Shown here one piece after another: positions 9,301 through 17,954 of a stretch of DNA of 64,000 nt. Numbering within the stretch: position 1 is the first letter of the stretch; each line of letters opens with the position of its first letter. The position numbers were made by a program, and so were the translations under genes. The notes under the pieces are model-generated. The model was given only the letters and a program-made list of their open reading frames with translations, made no database searches and had not been told where the DNA came from. The DNA is from Foetidibacter luteolus (GTDB taxonomy: Bacteria; Bacteroidota; Bacteroidia; Chitinophagales; Chitinophagaceae), in assembly GCF_009650435.1 (NCBI RefSeq), contig NZ_VVIP01000035.1, positions 310,001 to 374,000 of the forward strand, in the 5' to 3' direction.

Positions 9301-11453
9301 CGGCCCAGGCGCTGGCCATTGCTACCAAAACAGGTGAAGTGTATGTGCTGGGCGCTGCGGCTTTTTTATACGGTGATGGGGTAACCACGGCCAATGCCGT
9401 ATGGCACCGGGTGCAAACTACGGCCGCCGGCAACCCGGCACTTACCGGCGTGGTACACCTGCGCATAAGTTTTGACGGCGCCTTTGCCGTTACTTCAACC
9501 AATGACTGGTACACCTGGGGCACCGCTACCAGGCTGGGTAACGGAACTGCCGTGGCCAACAGGACAAGGGCCACACTTATGACAAAGCCAGCCGCTTTTA
9601 CCTCTATCAGCGACGTACGCATGATTGGTGTAAATACCGGCGAAACAGCCGGTGGCAGCGCTGCCTCTTATTACGTGGTGCATAACGGCCAGCGGATTAT
9701 TTACAGCATGGGAGAAAACCAGGTGGGCCAGTTGGGCAATGGCAACACAACAGACCAGAATAGCTGGGTAGTGGTACGCAATACCACCAATACGGATACG
9801 TTGCGAAATATTGGTTTTATATCCGTTCAGGAGCATGATAACGAGCAAAGCTTTGCAGGCGCCATAGCTTATGACGGTACTATTTACCATTGGGGCTCTA
9901 ACGATGGGGGCATGTTAGGTCAACCATCTTCTTTAAGCTTTACCAGCCTGCCCATGATTCCGCAAGGGTTTACAGTGGGTACCAATAAGGCCGTTTTTTA
10001 CGAGGCTGGTGGTCATACCTCTATGTATGTGGGGGCAGATGGGACTTACTGGTATGTTGGCCACCGTGAAGATGGATCGCAGGGTGGGGGCAGTACCGCT
10101 GACGACCATTTGTACAGTTACACCAATACAGAAAGTGCACCCATTACTATGTGCGCCACCAATTTCCTGGATAAAACAATTTCAGGTACCGTTTACAACG
10201 ATGCTAACGGGCTTTCTGATAATATTATAAATGGTACAGGCACTAACACCGGAAATACATTGTATGCCGTACTCTATAACAATACCACGGGCGCCGTGGC
10301 CGCGGTAACCACAGTGGCAGCTAACGGCACCTATTCCCTTGCCGGGCCGGATGGAAATGATTATACTTTGTACCTTACCACAACCGCGGCAACCGTTGGC
10401 CAAACCGCAGTGCCAACCGTAACCCTGCCTGCAGGCTATGTAACTACAGGCGAAGACTGCTGCGATGGCACAGGCAGCGATGGTACAGTAAATGCTGTGC
10501 TGCCGCTGGGTACAGTAAGCGCCAACACAACCAATGCCAATTTTGGCCTGGATGCAATACCAGAAGCGTCTATTATTAACTTAACGCTTGACCCTGTGCC
10601 CACCCGTGGCGGCACCTACCCCATGAATGGCAGCTACCGCAATATGTTCCCACTGGATGGGGTAGACCCCGAAGACGGGCCGTTAGGTGAAAACGCCACT
10701 TTCGTCATTACCAGCCTGGGCAATATGGATGGCAACGTATTAAAGTATAATGGAGTTGAGATTACCGGGCCTGTAACGATTACAGATTACGACCCCTCAT
10801 TGCTTACCATCACCTTTAACCACAATGGTAACAGTGGCTTTACCTTTAACTATGCGGTGGTTGATGCCGCCGGTGTACAGAGCGACCCCGCCAGCTACAC
10901 GGTAACCTGGGGGCTGGGCGTATTAGCGGTAAAGCTGGTAGATTTTACGGCGCAGAAAAGGGGGGATAAAGCACTGCTCAATTGGCAAACCGCCGAAGAA
11001 AATGGCAAAGAACGGTCTGAGCTGCAGCGCAGTGCAGACAGCAGGAACTGGCAAACGCTTACCCAAATGCCTGTGAAGGGCGGCAGCGGTAAAAACAGTT
11101 ATAGCTTTATTGATAACAGCCCGTTGCAGGGAGCTAGCTACTATCGCCTGTTGATGAACAACGAAGGCATTATAGCTTACAGCCCCATCCGTAGGCTGGA
11201 ATTTACAGGCAAATGGCAGTTACAGGTAAGCCCTAATCCGGTACACGACGGAGAAATGGTAACCTTGCAGAGCAACGTTAATATTACCAGCGTAAAACTG
11301 CTGGACATACAGGGAAGACCCCTGCGGCTTATCAACGCAGGCAATGCAGCTTCCTGCCGGTTAACGATGCCTGGGCTTTCCAGAGGGCTATACCTTATAC
11401 AGGTTACTAATCGCGAAGGCCAGGTAAAGACTATAAAACTGCTGAGAGAATGA
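6336..11453 (+). CDS. Giant secreted beta-helix/RCC1-repeat protein with T9SS sorting domain
   Basis: A 1705-residue cell-surface or secreted protein. Residues 1-25 are a Sec signal peptide ending SAHA. About 30-600 is a right-handed parallel beta-helix built from recurring GNYIGxxAxGTxxxxN and IGxNxDGTxDxxERNVIxGN units. About 735-870 and 1290-1410 are SdrD-B-like modules (SGAVWNDANGD, SGTVYNDANG). About 895-1280 is an RCC1/tubulin-suppressor-like propeller with blades such as GTWYVWGEHG, NDWYTWGTATRLGNGT and GENQVGQLGNGNTTDQN. A cadherin-like module (about 1410-1530) and an FN3-like module (LVDFTAQKRGDKALLNWQT) precede the C-terminal type A sorting domain (about 1625-1705: NPVHDGEMVTLQS, GLYLIQVTNREGQVKTIKLL). 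A role in adhesion or display is inferred; no catalytic motif was seen. It stands alone. Confidence 0.88.
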   Translation: MKRPLHAACFTGLALFFSILSAHAATYNVTNTNDAGAGSLRQAITDANSNAGADIINFNIAGTGPFTITLSSLLPIITGPTTINGYSQTGSVQGAIGSRTIMIAINANDVTTGTGRTTAATIDGIFRFTSAAGGSSLSGLSVYNSADGIEAIVVEPGINTLHIWGNYIGLLPDGTSPSSASFNGDDAIFLGHPTVNTTATFTNVYIGTDGNGTNDANEGNVLSNSAGVTGGGDGIQIGKSAVAYTFTNLRISGNYIGLAADGLTAAPNGLAAIDGAEGGGYSGIDMATAVAASTITIGSNGDGTSDALERNVISGNNGFGIGVLGGSSNLRIAGNYIGTDAAGTTAVPNGKKTGSATYPAIYLNTLNSTANVRIGFDDGIHVAASAQYVRNIISGNQTTGIYVTSKNATAQLRIAGNYIGVDATGNVALGNGQGGGSIGGTGIDILNTSNGIIIGTDSNADDDALERNIIGGAINGRGIFIRTGSSSNIITGNYIGVGANGTSDVGNSREGVRLGSTSGAAVTNNRIGANDDGTRDDIEANVIAYNGSDAATAGQRSGVAVASASGVAATGNRISRNSIFSNVGLPIDLGDNLVTLNDGATTANTPNLSLDYPVITTYSINGTTMTVSGYVSNCSGGVETTAGTTITGTKTIQFYKLADDGDQNGQLTNACSRSVPHGEGVQYLGSITTTNAFTNSTFTLVSGATFTTTDRLTAIAIDASGNTSEFGVSAAQLISGAVWNDANGDIIFAGGETGTNGGGPLFVNLVNSGGTVIASSPVAADGTWGLAAPPSTSGMRLVLASVATATTPGALPGSYINTGEAVGSGNTATQTAVTGQIELTTATADIGNQNFGIQTYTPSCSSDLYDQFVSAYHTTIAKGTDGTWYVWGEHGMPNGTDPLYTAQALSPANGYSYSGTILKVAMGSSGNGNSQHIVLTTAGLYAWSEEPRVLPAAMTASDAFDKMVSPTNGNLYGLPVGVNPSDVTIMTATAQALAIATKTGEVYVLGAAAFLYGDGVTTANAVWHRVQTTAAGNPALTGVVHLRISFDGAFAVTSTNDWYTWGTATRLGNGTAVANRTRATLMTKPAAFTSISDVRMIGVNTGETAGGSAASYYVVHNGQRIIYSMGENQVGQLGNGNTTDQNSWVVVRNTTNTDTLRNIGFISVQEHDNEQSFAGAIAYDGTIYHWGSNDGGMLGQPSSLSFTSLPMIPQGFTVGTNKAVFYEAGGHTSMYVGADGTYWYVGHREDGSQGGGSTADDHLYSYTNTESAPITMCATNFLDKTISGTVYNDANGLSDNIINGTGTNTGNTLYAVLYNNTTGAVAAVTTVAANGTYSLAGPDGNDYTLYLTTTAATVGQTAVPTVTLPAGYVTTGEDCCDGTGSDGTVNAVLPLGTVSANTTNANFGLDAIPEASIINLTLDPVPTRGGTYPMNGSYRNMFPLDGVDPEDGPLGENATFVITSLGNMDGNVLKYNGVEITGPVTITDYDPSLLTITFNHNGNSGFTFNYAVVDAAGVQSDPASYTVTWGLGVLAVKLVDFTAQKRGDKALLNWQTAEENGKERSELQRSADSRNWQTLTQMPVKGGSGKNSYSFIDNSPLQGASYYRLLMNNEGIIAYSPIRRLEFTGKWQLQVSPNPVHDGEMVTLQSNVNITSVKLLDIQGRPLRLINAGNAASCRLTMPGLSRGLYLIQVTNREGQVKTIKLLRE

Positions 11454-11554
11454 CGAATGCGGCTTATGGAGGATGCATGTTATAATGCATATCCGCATTT
11501 TTGCCACCTACATTCCATATACCTTTTCCTGTTATCATTGATCAATATAAACGA

Positions 11555-11589
11555 GAAAAGACGCATGTTTGATGCGCCTTTTCTTCTTT
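11555..11589. terminator. Bidirectional terminator between convergent genes
   Basis: A 12-bp interrupted stem GAAAAGaCGCAT / ATGCGcCTTTTC with loop GTTTG, T-rich on the plus side and preceded by A-rich sequence. It serves the giant T9SS protein and the convergent DUF4142 gene. Confidence 0.8.
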
Positions 11590-11606
11590 AAGCAAAACAG
11601 GACCCA

Positions 11607-12209
11607 TTATTTCTTACCGGCGATAACTTTAATTGAATCAAGGTGTTTTTGCAACACGGGCAATGTTTGTGTTGCAAAGTTTTTCACATCAGGATCTTTA
11701 CATTCATTACTTGCTTTTTGAAAAGCCTCTACATCTTCTTTGTGGTCATCAAGCATTAAGTCCACATAAGCTTTATCAAAATCCTTACCTGATTTTTTAG
11801 ATAAATCTTCTATGTGCTTTTTGTGCTCATCTCCCATTTCTGCCGGCAATGCAATGTTTTTTGCTGAAGCAATCTTCTTTAATTCATCCGAGGCTGCGGT
11901 GTGATCCTGCACCATCATAGCGCCGAAATTTTTTACCCTTTCACTTACCGCCTTTTGTTCAGCCAGTTTACCTAATTCCACTTCCATCATGCTGCCACTG
12001 GCGGCTTTAACGGCGAAATCGGCTGCATCTTTATCTACAGGCAAGCCGGTGCCCGGGTTGGCAGCGTCGTTATCGGATAAACTTCCTGTATCCCTTTGTT
12101 CATTGATGTTTTCTGCGCTGTCGGTACTATCCGGATTACTGCTGCCACCACCGCAAGCCTGCAGCAGGCAAACAGCGGCAACTAATACGAACGAACTGAT
12201 TTTTTTCAT
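11607..12209 (-). CDS. DUF4142 lipoprotein
   Basis: A 200-residue lipoprotein: MKKISSFVLVAAVCLLQAC is a signal peptide with lipobox LQAC, and the mature protein starts CGGGSSN followed by a Ser/Asp-rich linker to about residue 60. The rest is the four-helix ferritin-like DUF4142 domain, seen in DFAVKAASGSMMEVELGKLA, FGAMMVQDHTAASDELKKIA and YVDLMLDDHKEDVEAFQKA. Such proteins occur in the Bacteroidota and Proteobacteria periplasm or outer membrane; function is unproven. The start was set at the second ATG (12209), which places the signal peptide at the N-terminus; an ATG two codons earlier is equally possible. It stands alone and converges on the giant T9SS gene. Confidence 0.88.
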   Translation of the reverse strand: MKKISSFVLVAAVCLLQACGGGSSNPDSTDSAENINEQRDTGSLSDNDAANPGTGLPVDKDAADFAVKAASGSMMEVELGKLAEQKAVSERVKNFGAMMVQDHTAASDELKKIASAKNIALPAEMGDEHKKHIEDLSKKSGKDFDKAYVDLMLDDHKEDVEAFQKASNECKDPDVKNFATQTLPVLQKHLDSIKVIAGKK

Positions 12210-12438
12210 ATACAAGTGCTTTTTAGGTTATAAAAACACTATTTATGGCGCAAACAGTAAGCCATAGAACTTAACTGATTGATTACCTGATGTTAATGAC
12301 TTGTATTGCCTATTGCAAGGCGGCGACTGGCTTACTCATTTGTAGATTATTTTACCCTTTTGCAAGCCGCAAAGCTTTGTGACAAGGCTGTTTATGGCTG
12401 GCATCATTTTTACCGCTCTTTAAGTAAAACAGTACATT

Positions 12439-12912
12439 ATGGCTAAAAAAAATAACGGCTCTGCAGACCTGACCGATTCGAGGAAAGACCAGGAAAAAAT
12501 GCAGCCGGAAACCGCGACAATTGACTTACCGGAGGTAAAGGATATTCCCGGCCAGGAACATGTACATCCCCCTGCATTAAATGAGTACAGGGATACCACC
12601 ATTTCCTCAGCCGATGAAGAAGGTTATAGGGTATTTGGTGATGACAGCGGTGATGAAGGTGATGTAACAGAAGAAGAAAAGGAACTGCTGGAGCAAAGCG
12701 AACAAAGCACAGGTACAGAGGATGATGAAAGTGTAAGGCGTGTTATACTGGATAATAAAGATGACGATGGAACAGCGCTGAATGAATATGCCGAAGTTTC
12801 CGGGGAAGACCTGGATATACCAGGCGCGGAAGATGATGATGACAATGAAGATATTGGTGAAGAGGACGAGGAAAATAACAGCTATAGCCTTGGTGGCGAC
12901 AGGCACGATTAA
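12439..12912 (+). CDS. Small, very acidic protein (Bacteroidota hypothetical)
   Basis: A 157-residue protein dominated by Asp and Glu, with no Cys, no membrane segment and no signal peptide; probably disordered and cytoplasmic. Two similar short blocks are visible: PALNEYRDTTISSADEEG (about 45-62) and TALNEYAEVSGEDLDIPGAE (about 112-131). The C-terminus DIGEEDEENNSYSLGGDRHD looks like a family I recall from other Bacteroidota, where it is annotated only as hypothetical. A strong terminator follows 23 bp after the stop, which supports expression as a monocistronic gene. No function can be assigned. Confidence 0.7.
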   Translation: MAKKNNGSADLTDSRKDQEKMQPETATIDLPEVKDIPGQEHVHPPALNEYRDTTISSADEEGYRVFGDDSGDEGDVTEEEKELLEQSEQSTGTEDDESVRRVILDNKDDDGTALNEYAEVSGEDLDIPGAEDDDDNEDIGEEDEENNSYSLGGDRHD

Positions 12913-12934
12913 GAGTGTTGTTATTGTTGAGTAA

Positions 12935-12970
12935 AATACAAAGGGCCGCGGCGCGGCCCTTTGTATTTAT
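12935..12970 (+). terminator. Strong bidirectional terminator
   Basis: A 15-bp perfect stem from AAATACAAAGGGCCGC to its complement with a 3-nt loop. The T-rich outer ends allow termination in either direction. Confidence 0.88.
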
Positions 12971-13040
12971 ATGTCTTAAATAAAAGCTGTACCCTATTGC
13001 CAACCTGTATCACCGGAAACTGCAGATGCCATAAGCACTA

Positions 13041-13100
13041 CAGATAAAGTGCTTGCGACGCAAGGGACGATGCCACGGGTTATGAAGCTGGTATCATCAG
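13041..13100 (-). repeat. Dispersed repeat R2B, partial copy
   Basis: On the minus strand it reads GATACCAGC, then GGCATCG and the palindromic core TTGCGTCGCAA. It matches the left half of the copies at 29371 and 62335. Confidence 0.6.
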
Positions 13101-13151
13101 CGTGAATCGTCAATGGTGAATACTGAATTGAAGCCTTGTAGCTGCTTCATG

Positions 13152-16100
13152 CTATTGCACCACCAGTTTCTCCGTGCGTGTCTGTCCATCACTGTTTATT
13201 CTTAAGAAATACACCCCTTTTGATATGTTTACCGGCAGGCTTATTTTTTGTCCGGCTTTAACCTGTCGGTAAGTGCTGTTATACAGCAATTTTCCGGCAA
13301 GGTTAGTGATAACCACTTGCATAGCATTAACATTGGCCTGCGCATAAACCGCGGTAGCATTGCGGGCAGGGTTGGGATATAGCTGCCAGGTTTTTTCAGC
13401 GCCCGTAAAACTGATGGTTTTAACGGCAGAATAATCAAATTTGCCATCCTTATCCACCTGCTTAATGCGGTAATAGTTAATGCCCGCTGCGGGATACTTA
13501 TCTGTAAAGCTGTAACGCTGAACAGATGCCGGGGCGTTACCGGCCGCAACGGTACCGATAGCCATGTATTTGCTTCCGTCGCTGCTGCGCTCTACATTAT
13601 AGTATGCATTATTTTTTTCTGAGGAAGTGCTCCATTTTAGCAACACAGAACGGTTGGCGCTTTCCTGCGCAGTAAAGCCAAGCCAGCTTACAGGCAACGT
13701 AGAGCCGTAAAGATTTACATCTTTGGTAAACACATAATACTGCCCGGGCTGCAGGACTACATTCTGGTTTACATTGCTGATAACCGTTGCAGAATCGGTA
13801 AGGTAGCTGTACCAGGTACCTGTGGATGGATAGGTAACTGTTACGCTTTGCGGAACTACGTCAAAGTTGCCAAAAACAATATAGGTGAGTGATGCATCGG
13901 TTACATACAGCCATTTAACCGCGCCGGCCAGGTTGTACGTAACATTGCTGCTGATAAAAGCATTAAGATAAGCAGGGTTTGTTTTTAGTTTGATCAGTTG
14001 CGCATAGGTGTTATACAAAGCTTTGCGGTTAGCATCCTGGTAATAATCCCATCTTACCGGTTTTGGGTTAGTGCGGCAGGCATCGTTAATGGTACCGTTT
14101 TCGCAGCGGTTAATGGAAAAGTCATAGCCAACCTCGCCAAACTGCCAGAGCATTTTAGGGCCGGGCATCAAGGCCCAGAAAGCTGCTGCCATACCATTTC
14201 TTTTCAAGCCGGTGGCAATGGTTTTTACATTATAGGCGCCGTTGCTGTTTCCGTATTGCTCATTCTTAAACATCAGCCTTTCTTCGTCGTGGCTTTCCTG
14301 GTAAGTAATTAAATGGGGAGTTGTCCAGCCACGTTTGGTATAAAGGCCCCAATCGAAGTTTGAGTTGGCCAGCCAGCCCATGGTAGCTTCGTTAAAGTTA
14401 TAGTTGCTGTTACCCCATAGCATCATGCCTTCAGCGGAGAGTTCTTTTTCTTCTGTATTGTCTGCAAAATGTTCCAATATGCAATAGCTGCCCGCTGAGT
14501 AACTCTGCTGTTTAGCGTAAATACGTTTCCAGATGGCAACGCGGCTGGCATCGTAAGCCCCCCAGCTATCTACATTACAGTTGCCGCCATTGGCATCGCA
14601 GGTTTGCTTTTGAGTAAAGCCCTTAGACAGGTCGAAGCGGTAGCCGTCAATATGGTAATTGGTTAACCAGAACTGCAAAACCCTGTCAACAAAATCTTTG
14701 GTGGCCTGGCTTTCGTGGTTAAAATCATAACCAACGTTGTAAGCGTGTTTAGCGGCCGGGTTAAACCAGGGGCTGTTGGCGGCGGGCCGGTTATTGGCGC
14801 CATCCCAGTACATCTGCACCATGGGCGATTGGCCAAAGGAGTGGTTGAGCACCATATCCATAATTACAGCAAAGCCCTGTTTGTGGCATTCATCAATAAA
14901 CTGTTTTAAAGCCGTTTCTGTACCATAAGCCTTATCTGGCGCAAAATAAAAGCTTGGGTTGTAGCCCCAGCTATTATTGCCTTCAAATTCATTAAAAGGC
15001 ATCAGTTCAATGGCGTTAATGCCAAGGCGTTTAAGATAGCCCAAAGTATCTTTCAGCGTTTGCCAGTTTTGGGCCGCCACAAAATCACGCACCAGCAATT
15101 CATATATTACCAGGTTACGTTTATCCGGCCGGGTAAAGGCAGGCGCCTGCCAGGTGTAAGCAGGTTTGGCGGTTTGCAAAATGCTTACAATGCCGGTTGT
15201 TTTGCCTGTAGGGTAAGCTTTAAGGTTAGGATATGTTGCGGCAGGTATGTATTGATCGTTATTCGGGTCCAGCACTTTTTCAGTAAAGTAATCGGCCACC
15301 CGCAAAGTGCCGTCAACCAGGTATTGGTATGCGTATTCGGTACCCGCGGTAAGGCCGGTAAGACGTATCCAGAAACGGTTGCCGTCCGGTGTAACATTCA
15401 TCTGGTAGTTGGTTGATTGCTGCCAATTATTAAAATCACCCAGCACAAATACATTGTTCTTGCCGGGCGCATACAAAACAAGAACGGCAGAAGTGTTGCC
15501 GGCCTCGTAGTTAATGCCATCTTTAACGCCGGCGGGCAAATCTGCTACTACATTAGAAGGTGTTACATAAAAATCAAACGTATCTTTTGCTGTATTGCCC
15601 CCGCTAACTGCTTCGGCAATAATGCGCTGGTTGCCTGAAACAGCAATGCTTGTGTTTACAGTTGCAGATGTGCTGCCTGTTGGGCTAAGCTCAGCGCCGT
15701 TAAAGTAAATTTTCAGCGTGCCCGCTTTACTGGCTTTGGCTGTAACGGTTAAGGCATCTCCCACTTTTTTGGTAAGCGCATCGGGAACAGGGTTGTATTT
15801 CGGCTGGCGGAAAGGGTTATCAATCCTTGCGTACAGGCCGTTGTCATAAACGGGAACATACGTGTCGCTGCCATCCGCATTGGCCTGCTTCAGGTTGCCA
15901 TTTCCACTCCTGAAAAGGATGGCTATTTTCTTAATCGTCTCAGATGCGTCTGTAATGTTGAAAAATGTTCTTAACCCGCCTGTGATGCTGTACTTCCATT
16001 TGTTATTACCCAGGTAAGTACAATTGGCGGCAGGCGTGGTAGTGCCCCAATTAAATTTTACATACTTCCAGTCAGACGCGTTGGCGCTTTTGGAAGTGAT

Positions 16101-16289
16101 TGCCCCTATGTGCACATACACATCTGTGGTGGGGGTGTAATTTCTCAGGCCCTGGTTACCTAACGTGGCGTCAACGGTAATTTCTACTGGTGTTGAGGCT
16201 TCCTGGATAAAATCCGGAGACCAGGTTAGTAACTGCGCCTTTGCGGCAAATACCAGCAATAAAAGTGGGAGTGTAAAGATTTTCTTCAT
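13152..16289 (-). CDS. Secreted alpha-amylase-family glycosidase (GH13) with T9SS sorting domain
   Basis: A 1045-residue secreted alpha-glucan hydrolase. The signal peptide is MKKIFTLPLLLLVFAAKAQ; this ATG (16289) was chosen over one 15 codons upstream because it places the signal at the N-terminus. N-terminal beta-sandwich modules (about 20-370) include a CBM48-like strand pattern (NNVFVLGDFNNWQQS). The TIM barrel begins at VIYELLVRDFV. GH13 conserved regions are all present: DMVLNHSFG (I), DGYRFDLSKGF (II, nucleophile Asp), ILEHFAD (III, acid/base Glu) and ESHDEERLM (IV). A C-terminal beta domain, an FN3-like module (WLGFTAQESANRSVLLKW) and a T9SS type A domain (YPNPARNATAVYAQ to KGVYFLRI) follow. 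The export machinery is not in the window. Confidence 0.92.
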   Translation of the reverse strand: MKKIFTLPLLLLVFAAKAQLLTWSPDFIQEASTPVEITVDATLGNQGLRNYTPTTDVYVHIGAITSKSANASDWKYVKFNWGTTTPAANCTYLGNNKWKYSITGGLRTFFNITDASETIKKIAILFRSGNGNLKQANADGSDTYVPVYDNGLYARIDNPFRQPKYNPVPDALTKKVGDALTVTAKASKAGTLKIYFNGAELSPTGSTSATVNTSIAVSGNQRIIAEAVSGGNTAKDTFDFYVTPSNVVADLPAGVKDGINYEAGNTSAVLVLYAPGKNNVFVLGDFNNWQQSTNYQMNVTPDGNRFWIRLTGLTAGTEYAYQYLVDGTLRVADYFTEKVLDPNNDQYIPAATYPNLKAYPTGKTTGIVSILQTAKPAYTWQAPAFTRPDKRNLVIYELLVRDFVAAQNWQTLKDTLGYLKRLGINAIELMPFNEFEGNNSWGYNPSFYFAPDKAYGTETALKQFIDECHKQGFAVIMDMVLNHSFGQSPMVQMYWDGANNRPAANSPWFNPAAKHAYNVGYDFNHESQATKDFVDRVLQFWLTNYHIDGYRFDLSKGFTQKQTCDANGGNCNVDSWGAYDASRVAIWKRIYAKQQSYSAGSYCILEHFADNTEEKELSAEGMMLWGNSNYNFNEATMGWLANSNFDWGLYTKRGWTTPHLITYQESHDEERLMFKNEQYGNSNGAYNVKTIATGLKRNGMAAAFWALMPGPKMLWQFGEVGYDFSINRCENGTINDACRTNPKPVRWDYYQDANRKALYNTYAQLIKLKTNPAYLNAFISSNVTYNLAGAVKWLYVTDASLTYIVFGNFDVVPQSVTVTYPSTGTWYSYLTDSATVISNVNQNVVLQPGQYYVFTKDVNLYGSTLPVSWLGFTAQESANRSVLLKWSTSSEKNNAYYNVERSSDGSKYMAIGTVAAGNAPASVQRYSFTDKYPAAGINYYRIKQVDKDGKFDYSAVKTISFTGAEKTWQLYPNPARNATAVYAQANVNAMQVVITNLAGKLLYNSTYRQVKAGQKISLPVNISKGVYFLRINSDGQTRTEKLVVQ

Positions 16290-16364
16290 ACAGCAATTCG
16301 TTTCAGGATTCAAATATGTGTAAAAAATACACATTAACCAAAAGATTTCATTTTTTTCTTTTTT

Positions 16365-16470
16365 GGGGGTGCCCCCAAGCTATCGCAAGGGGTCGGGCTT
16401 TCTGCTCGTACTCCGGCACAAGGCTGTACTGCGATGGCCTCACCGGGGTATCCGCTTCAATCCCTCACCC
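16365..16470 (+). repeat. Dispersed repeat R1, copy B (short form)
   Basis: Same order of blocks as copy A, starting GGGGGTGCCCCCAAGCT and ending CCGCTTCAATCCCTCACCC, with a CTATCGCAAGG variant in place of CTGCGCAAGG. It lies 75 bp upstream of the amylase start, so it may sit near that gene's promoter. Confidence 0.85.
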
Positions 16471-16566
16471 GAAAGACGGTTGCCGGTTACCAGTTGCAGG
16501 TTACCGGTCTGTTGATGGGGAAGTCGATGAGATTACATGGGGATTATAAGGTACAAGGGCCATACA

Positions 16567-17466
16567 GCGGCGGGGTCGCAAACATTCAACTTTGAACAAG
16601 CGAACATTGAACAATAAAACCTCGTACAGGCGGCATGTTAGTAGATAAGAAAAGAAGCGAAAAGCAAAGAGCGCCGTAGGTGCGATATGTTGAGCAGGGT
16701 AAATTGAATAGAACGATGTAGGGTTAAGTATCAATAAATTTTCCCCCTTGCCCGAAGGCAAAATAACAATAGCCACGGGTGAAACCCGTGGTTAATGAAC
16801 GTATAGCGCTACAACCCTGAAGGGGTTGAATATGTAAAAGTTCAACCCCTTCAGGGTTGGGATATTGTGCTGCCGATAACCCCGGTTTGCAACCGGGGCT
16901 ATTGTCAGTAAAGCCTTTCAGGCTTTTAAAACCTGAATGGTTTCATCTGAAGCGGCGGGGTCGTAACCATTCAACTTTGAACAAGCGAAGATTCAACAAT
17001 CAAGCCCCATCGGGGCGGCATGTTAGTAGATAAGAAAAGAAGCGAAAAGCAAAGAGCGCCGTAGGTATGGTATGTTGAGCAGGGCACGTTGAATATAACG
17101 ATGGCGGATTAAGTATCAATAAATTTTCCCTCTTGCCCGAAGGGCAAAATAACAATAGCCACGGGTGAAACCCGTGGTTAATGAACGTATAGTGCAACAA
17201 CCCTGAAGGGGTTGAATATGTAAAAGTTCAACCCCTTCAGGGTTGGGGTATTGTGCTGCCGATAACCCCCGGTTTGCAACCGGGGCTATTGTCAGTAAAG
17301 CCTTTCAGGCTTTTAAAACCTGAACGGTTTCATCTGAAGCGGCGGGGTCGTAACCATTCAACTTTGAACAAGCGAACATTCAACAATCAAGCCCCATCGG
17401 GGCGGTATGTTAGTAGATAAGAAAAGAAACGAAAAGCAAAGAGCGCCGCAGGTGCGATATGTTAAA
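16567..17466. repeat. Tandem repeat, 385-387 bp period, about 2.3 copies
   Basis: The block GCGGCGGGGTCG starts at 16567, 16952 and 17339, giving periods of 385 and 387 bp. Units are nearly identical and the third is truncated after about 125 bp. Each full unit holds several inverted repeats: CCACGGGTgaaACCCGTGG, CAACCCTGAAGGGGTTGAA with its complement 10 bp later, and a CCCCGGTTTGCAACCGGGG-type palindrome. It contains no credible ORF; small reading frames inside it are by-products of the repetition. Confidence 0.9.
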
Positions 17467-17533
17467 CAGGATGATGAAGCACTGCATGAGGGGTGATTAC
17501 CAGGCCCTTTTGCAAAAGCCTGTTCAACATATC

Positions 17534-17602
17534 GCCTCTACGAGGCTCTACAAAACAGGCCGCGATTACCTGTCTGCTACTAACATATCGCTCCTACGGA
17601 GC
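17534..17602. repeat. Two mini-hairpins flanked by AACATATCG
   Basis: GCCTC-TAC-GAGGC (17534-17546) and GCTCC-TAC-GGAGC (17590-17602) each follow an ACATATC block. The stems differ but stay paired. The same motif occurs in reverse within the tandem repeat at 16671-16683 and 17443-17455. Confidence 0.6.
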
Positions 17603-17891
17603 TTTGGAGCTGATTGGGGAAAACTTAATCATAAGGCTACCGTTCTTTTGATGATGGTCTGTTGTTGGGTCTGTTGCTGTGTAAGATGATGCCTTTAAAA
17701 TGATAATAAGCAAGGCTCCAATTATCCTTCCGGTCAATATCTACCATGTGGGAAAAGCCTGGCTTTGTATAGCAGGTGAATGGCTGCCGGATTGAAGCGG
17801 AAAGCCCGCAACCACGAGGCACGAGTGGTGAGGACTTGCAGCGAAAAGCCGGAACAAATGCCGGGCAGAATATCCTTGCTGACAGCCCCAA

Positions 17892-17930
17892 ATAAAAGAG
17901 GCTGCCTCAAAAGTATTGAGCAGCCTCTTT
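17892..17930 (-). terminator. Terminator of the DUF3857 operon
   Basis: On the minus strand AAAGAGGCTGCTCAA pairs with TTGAGGCAGCCTCTTT (one bulged base) and is followed by TATT. It lies 25 bp past the stop of the 762-residue DUF3857 protein. Confidence 0.85.
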
Positions 17931-17954
17931 ACAGTTTTGTATGATTGTATTGTT

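Noticed and set aside
6413..9890. Minus-strand ORFs up to 183 residues inside the giant T9SS gene
   Set aside because: They are rich in Pro/Ala/Val because they mirror Gly/Thr/Asn-rich codons of the real gene.
16567..17466. CRISPR array
   Set aside because: The repeats are about 386 bp long and directly adjacent, with no unique spacers and no cas genes near.
17637..17891. Minus-strand ORF of 84 residues next to the tandem repeat
   Set aside because: It lies in repeat-like, non-conserved DNA between a terminator and the array; no protein features.
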